DNA from: an uncultured Demequina sp.
Lineage (GTDB): Bacteria; Actinomycetota; Actinomycetes; Actinomycetales; Demequinaceae
DNA length: 32,359 bases
Direction: 5' to 3'
Assembly: GCA_937925595.1 (NCBI GenBank)
Contig: CALALQ010000174.1
Location: forward strand, 1 to 32,359
Made by a program: the position numbers and the translations under genes. Positions 29,741-32,359 of the stretch are shown in pieces. The notes beneath the pieces are model-generated. The model did no database searches. It saw only the letters and a program-made list of their open reading frames with translations, and was not told the origin of the DNA. Each line of letters begins with the position of its first letter. Position 1 is the first letter of the stretch.

Positions 29741-30223
29741 ATGACGTCCCCAGTGCTTGCGGGTGTGTACTCCACTCCCGTTGGCGATCTCGCCGTTCTC
29801 ACCGATGAGCCGAGCGGCGCTGTTGTCTTCTCGCATTTCGGCACTGTTGAACTGGCCGCGCGGTCTTTTGGCGCGGCCTGGGCATGGAAGCCCGACGCTG
29901 TGGTTGAGTCCGCGCTTGAGGCGTGGTCCACGGGGGATGGGTCGCTGCTGACGGATGTGCAGGTGCTGCACTCCGGGACTGCTTTGCAGGTGGAGATCTG
30001 GGAGGCCGTGCGCGCCATCCCTTCTGGAACCACGGCTACCTACGGAGAGATCGCTCTCGAGATCGGCCGGCCTCGCGCAGCCCGCGCCGTAGGCACGGCC
30101 TGCGCGCGCAACCTGACGACGCCGTTCACGCCGTGCCATCGCGTGGTAAGCGCCACTGGCATCGGCGGATTTGGCGGAGCGCTGGAATTGAAGCGACGGA
30201 TGATCGCGTTGGAGAACTCGTGA
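29741..30223 (+). CDS. ogt: Methylated-DNA-protein-cysteine methyltransferase (Ogt)
   Basis: This 160-aa suicide DNA-repair protein takes the alkyl group from O6-alkylguanine (and O4-alkylthymine). The acceptor Cys132 lies in the conserved TPCHRVVSATG. Other features are LQVEIWEAVRAIPSGTTATY, GRPRAARAVGTACARN (DNA-recognition helix with the Arg finger) and the C-terminal GGFGGALELKRRMIALE. The N-terminal domain is shortened and has no Ada-type zinc Cys residues. The gene overlaps the following transporter gene by 4 nt (GTGA). Confidence 0.95.
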   Translation: MTSPVLAGVYSTPVGDLAVLTDEPSGAVVFSHFGTVELAARSFGAAWAWKPDAVVESALEAWSTGDGSLLTDVQVLHSGTALQVEIWEAVRAIPSGTTATYGEIALEIGRPRAARAVGTACARNLTTPFTPCHRVVSATGIGGFGGALELKRRMIALENS

Positions 30224-31197
30224 GTGCATCGACCAAGTCCTGGCTGCCGGCCTTCATCATCTGCGCCGTGGCGTGGGGCTCAAGCTTCCTGTTCATCCAC
30301 GTGGCGCTTGAGTCCTTCACTGCCACCCAGGTGGCTTTTGGCCGCGTGCTGGTTGGCGCGGTGGTGCTGATCGGCATGCTCGTGGTGATGCGGAAGCTGC
30401 CGCGCTTCACGCTGCGCGAGCTGGGCTCCGTGGCGCTCGTGGCGCTGGGACTGTCCGTCGTGCCGTTCATCCTCATCCCGATGGCGCAGCAGCACATCAC
30501 CTCGATCCTCGCGAGCCTCGTGAACGCGACCACCCCGCTGTGGACCGCGTTCTTCGTTGCGCTGCTCATTCCACACGAGCGCGCCACCCGCGTGCAGGTG
30601 CTGGGACTGCTCATTGGCGCATTCGGCATCGCCGTGCTGCTGGGTGCCTGGAACGTTGACGGCTTCCCGGCGCTCGGCGCCGCGCTGATGCTGGGAGCGA
30701 CCGCGTGCTACGGCATAGGCGGAACGCTGTCGCGCATGCTGCTCGGCCGCATCTCCCAGGGTCCCACGGCGCTGAGCGCGGTCCAGATGACGATCTCGGC
30801 GATCGTGCTCCTGCCCTTCGCCGCAGTCGCGGTGCCGGACACCGGTCTTGAGGTGAGCGCAGCGTCGGCCTGGGCGCTGTTTGCGCTGGGTGTGCTTGGC
30901 ACTTCATTCTCGTACGTGCTGTTCTACCAAGTGGTCCAGAAGGCGGGCGCGACGACCGCGGCGTCGGTGACGTATGTGGTGCCGATCATCGCGACCGCGC
31001 TGGGCATCCTCGTGCTGCACGAGGACCTGCTCTGGTACGAGCCCGTTGGTGCCGTGATCGTGCTGGTAGGTGTGTGGCTTGCCCAGCGCAAGCCTGCCGC
31101 GCGGGGCGCGCGCCTCGAGGTGGATGAGGTCACGGTCGAGGCCGTCGCCGCATCGGCGAGCGGCGAGGCGGCTGCGGCCGAGGTGGACGAGCGCTAG
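30220..31197 (+). CDS. EamA-family (DMT superfamily) transporter
   Basis: This 325-aa membrane protein has about ten hydrophobic segments in two halves of five, the typical EamA duplication. The first half starts WLPAFIICAVAWGSSFLFIH and contains LVNATTPLWTAFFVALLIPH. The second half has GTSFSYVLFYQVVQKAGATT and SVTYVVPIIATALGILVLHE. Family members export amino acids, sugars or drugs; the substrate is not visible. The C-terminal tail (about 290-325) is acidic, Ala-rich and predicted to be in the cytosol. The GTG start at 30220 overlaps the ogt stop; a longer open frame upstream is in the ogt gene. Confidence 0.92.
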   Translation: MSASTKSWLPAFIICAVAWGSSFLFIHVALESFTATQVAFGRVLVGAVVLIGMLVVMRKLPRFTLRELGSVALVALGLSVVPFILIPMAQQHITSILASLVNATTPLWTAFFVALLIPHERATRVQVLGLLIGAFGIAVLLGAWNVDGFPALGAALMLGATACYGIGGTLSRMLLGRISQGPTALSAVQMTISAIVLLPFAAVAVPDTGLEVSAASAWALFALGVLGTSFSYVLFYQVVQKAGATTAASVTYVVPIIATALGILVLHEDLLWYEPVGAVIVLVGVWLAQRKPAARGARLEVDEVTVEAVAASASGEAAAAEVDER

Positions 31198-31259
31198 GCG
31201 GAACTGTTGCGCGCTGTGGGGCGCTGGTGCTTGGCCGCGCTGTGCTGGGCGCCGGGGAC

Positions 31260-31302
31260 CCCACCCCCGGCACACCCCCATGCCCACCCCCGGCACACCC
31301 CC
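31260..31302 (+). repeat. C-rich 20-bp repeat x2 (23-bp period)
   Basis: CCCACCCCCGGCACACCCCC occurs at 31260-31279 and 31283-31302 without mismatch, separated by three bases. Confidence 0.85.
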
Positions 31303-31346
31303 GCGCCCACTCCCGTCACTCCAGGCGCCCACTCCCGTCACTCCAG
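31303..31346 (+). repeat. 22-bp perfect tandem repeat x2
   Basis: The unit at 31303-31324 (GCGCCCACTCCCGTC...) is repeated without gap or mismatch at 31325-31346. It follows directly after the C-rich repeat and ends 6 bp before the inverted-repeat element. Confidence 0.9.
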
Positions 31347-31352
31347 GCGCTG

Positions 31353-31568
31353 TAATGGGACATGAGGTCCGGGTTTGGGAAAACTCGGTCTCCTAATGGG
31401 ACATGAGGTCCGCCCAAGCCGCAGCGGTGCCGAGAAAGGCCGGGGTGTGCCTCGTGGGACCTCTAGTGGTCCCGATGAGCACGGCCGTGCGGGCAGGGTC
31501 GGTCGCAGCGGACCTCATGTCCCACTACGGCGCAAGAATCTCGAAAAGCCGGACCTCATGTCCCATTA
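31353..31568. repeat. 216-bp symmetric element with four copies of a 19-bp motif (MITE/BIME-like)
   Basis: TAATGGGACATGAGGTCCG occurs as direct copies at 31353-31371 and 31394-31412 and as inverted copies at 31509-31527 (one mismatch, TAGTGG...) and 31550-31568. The spacing inside each arm is exactly 41 bp, so the two 60-bp arms are mirror images. Each motif has a small stem GGAC-N5-GTCC. Near the centre lies another inverted repeat, GGGACC-TCTAGT-GGTCCC (31456-31473). The 21-bp spacers inside the arms have diverged, whereas the motifs have not. No transposase gene is inside. It resembles a miniature inverted-repeat element or a composite of palindromic units. Confidence 0.85.
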
Positions 31569-31656
31569 GCGCGCTCTGGGTGAGTTTTGGGCGCGCCGCA
31601 GCCGTGAGCGCGTGGACCCAGCCGCGCGCGAGCCGCAGCCGCGTGCGCCGCCCGTC

Positions 31657-32040
31657 TTACGCGCCCGGCATCGCGCCTTTCACCGCGTCGATCGCGCGGT
31701 GCGGCACCAGGTCCTTGTTCTTCTTCACCTTGCTCGCGCCAATGAGTCCAAAGATGAGCACAAACAGGAGCAGTCCTCCGGCCACGACAAGCGCGGCGGC
31801 CCACGCGGGCATGACGTTCGCGAGACCGATCACGGCAGCCGCGAGCAGCACGCCCACCATGAAGAAGCTGAACACTGCGGCGACAACCAGGAACGCCGCG
31901 CCGGAGGCGAGGTTGCGCAGCTTGAGCTGGAGCTCGGCCTTGGCAAGCGCGAACTCCGTGCGCAGGCGCGCGACGAGCGAGCCGGCGACGGAAGCGAAGA
32001 GCGCGTTGAAGAGCGTCTTAGAGATGCTGTTGCGGGACAT
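31657..32040 (-). CDS. Holin-X-like (phage holin superfamily III) membrane protein
   Basis: This 127-aa protein has an N-terminal amphipathic helix region (LVARLRTEFALAKAELQLKL) followed by two membrane segments (FLVVAAVFSFFMVGVLLAAA and AAALVVAGGLLLFVLIFGLI) and a basic end. This is the form of the 'putative actinobacterial Holin-X' family, a chromosomal protein; despite the name there is no phage nearby and a lytic role is unlikely. The start at 32040 has AAGGAG about 7 nt upstream; a GTG 8 codons earlier is less likely. It may act in envelope stress or membrane shaping; no evidence here. Confidence 0.85.
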   Translation of the reverse strand: MSRNSISKTLFNALFASVAGSLVARLRTEFALAKAELQLKLRNLASGAAFLVVAAVFSFFMVGVLLAAAVIGLANVMPAWAAALVVAGGLLLFVLIFGLIGASKVKKNKDLVPHRAIDAVKGAMPGA

Positions 32041-32109
32041 GCAGAACTCCTTGGTGGGTGTCACCTACTGAAACGGTTATCGGCAAGTACGGGCGCTGAC
32101 GTGAGGCGA

Positions 32110-32359
32110 TCACTTGTTGGATCCCGCCAACAGAGCCTGCACAAAGTAGCGCTGGAACGCGAAGAACACGATGAGCGGAATCACCATAGACACGAAGGCG
32201 CCGGTGGACAGCACATCGATGTTGGATCCGAACTGCCGCAGCTGGCTCTGGATCGCCACCGTGATGGGCTGCGACTCCGCATTGGTGAAGATCAGCCCAA
32301 TGAGCAGGTCGTTCCACGTCCACAGGAACTGGAAGATCGCGAGCGACGCGATCGCCGGC
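32110..32359 (-). CDS. Sugar-type ABC transporter permease, C-terminal end (5' part outside window)
   Basis: Only the last 83 residues are in the window. They read FQFLWTWNDLLIGLIFTNAE, then QSQLRQFG, and a final membrane segment VSMVIPLIVFFAFQRYFVQA and LLAGSNK. This is the typical end of MalG-type carbohydrate permeases ('F...WN...', 'P......F.QR.F..G...G..K'). The EAA loop lies upstream, outside the window. The transporter's substrate and partners are not visible. It ends 69 bp before the Holin-X gene on the same strand. Confidence 0.9.
   Translation of the reverse strand, partial: PAIASLAIFQFLWTWNDLLIGLIFTNAESQPITVAIQSQLRQFGSNIDVLSTGAFVSMVIPLIVFFAFQRYFVQALLAGSNK

Larger units (their letters stand above)
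31198..31656. other. 459-bp gene-free region with repeats
   Basis: No gene is visible between the transporter and the Holin-X gene (which converge). The region holds a C-rich tandem repeat (31260-31302), a 22-bp tandem repeat (31303-31346) and a 216-bp symmetric inverted-repeat element (31353-31568), described separately. Short open frames here have no ribosome binding sites and look random. Confidence 0.7.

Noticed and set aside
31353..31568. CRISPR array
   Set aside because: The copies are in two orientations, only four in number, with symmetric spacing and no cas genes.
31657..32040. Holin of a lysis cassette releasing the eCIS
   Set aside because: Holin-X proteins are common chromosomal genes in actinobacteria; no endolysin is nearby and the eCIS operon is more than 12 kb away.

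Overview
The window is GC-rich and densely coded. Genes such as bldC, a DUF3073 protein, a bacterial SCP-2 orthologue beside purF, a Holin-X protein and a SARP/BTAD regulator point to an actinobacterium (Actinomycetota). The genus cannot be read from the sequence; a Micrococcales-type organism is my guess.

Positions 1-18915 (minus strand) hold one long, tightly packed operon for an extracellular contractile injection system (eCIS), a phage-tail-like particle. In order of transcription it encodes: a 70-aa eCIS-associated protein, a Pvc16-type cap protein, an unrecognised 189-aa protein, a very long sheath protein, two tube proteins, a DUF5908-type small protein, a LysM baseplate hub protein, a VgrG-like spike, a PAAR tip, a gp25-type baseplate protein, two large baseplate proteins of gpJ type, a phage tail protein, a tail-fibre/cage-like protein with a coiled coil, a tape-measure protein, an AAA+ ATPase, and a protein cut by the window edge. 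That last protein has a DUF4157 (eCIS core)-like segment in which the metalloprotease HExxH motif is absent. Eleven junctions are exact 4-nt stop/start overlaps. The gaps are concentrated around the sheath and tube genes, which have their own ribosome binding sites. Directly upstream (18995-19867) lies a SARP/BTAD regulator. Between it and the operon are four 11-bp-spaced repeat units that look like SARP binding sites.

Positions 19870-21275 (plus strand) contain a structured intergenic region (hairpin, palindrome, direct repeats), a one-helix membrane protein, and a Phd/VapC-like toxin-antitoxin pair with a palindromic operator over its promoter. Positions 21310-29089 hold purine biosynthesis genes (purL, then purF-purM). 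They are interrupted by a second toxin-antitoxin pair (DUF1778/GNAT, minus strand), an SCP-2-like gene, and a less GC-rich insert with a small secreted protein and a lipoprotein. A two-helix membrane protein is overlapped by purF, and purF is overlapped by purM.

Positions 29091-32359 hold DUF3073, bldC, an ogt-EamA transporter pair, a 459-bp gene-free stretch with two tandem repeats and a symmetric 216-bp inverted-repeat element, a Holin-X-like membrane protein, and the C-terminal end of a sugar-type ABC permease. Several plus- and minus-strand genes have a -10 hexamer 6-7 nt before the start codon, which suggests leaderless mRNAs.
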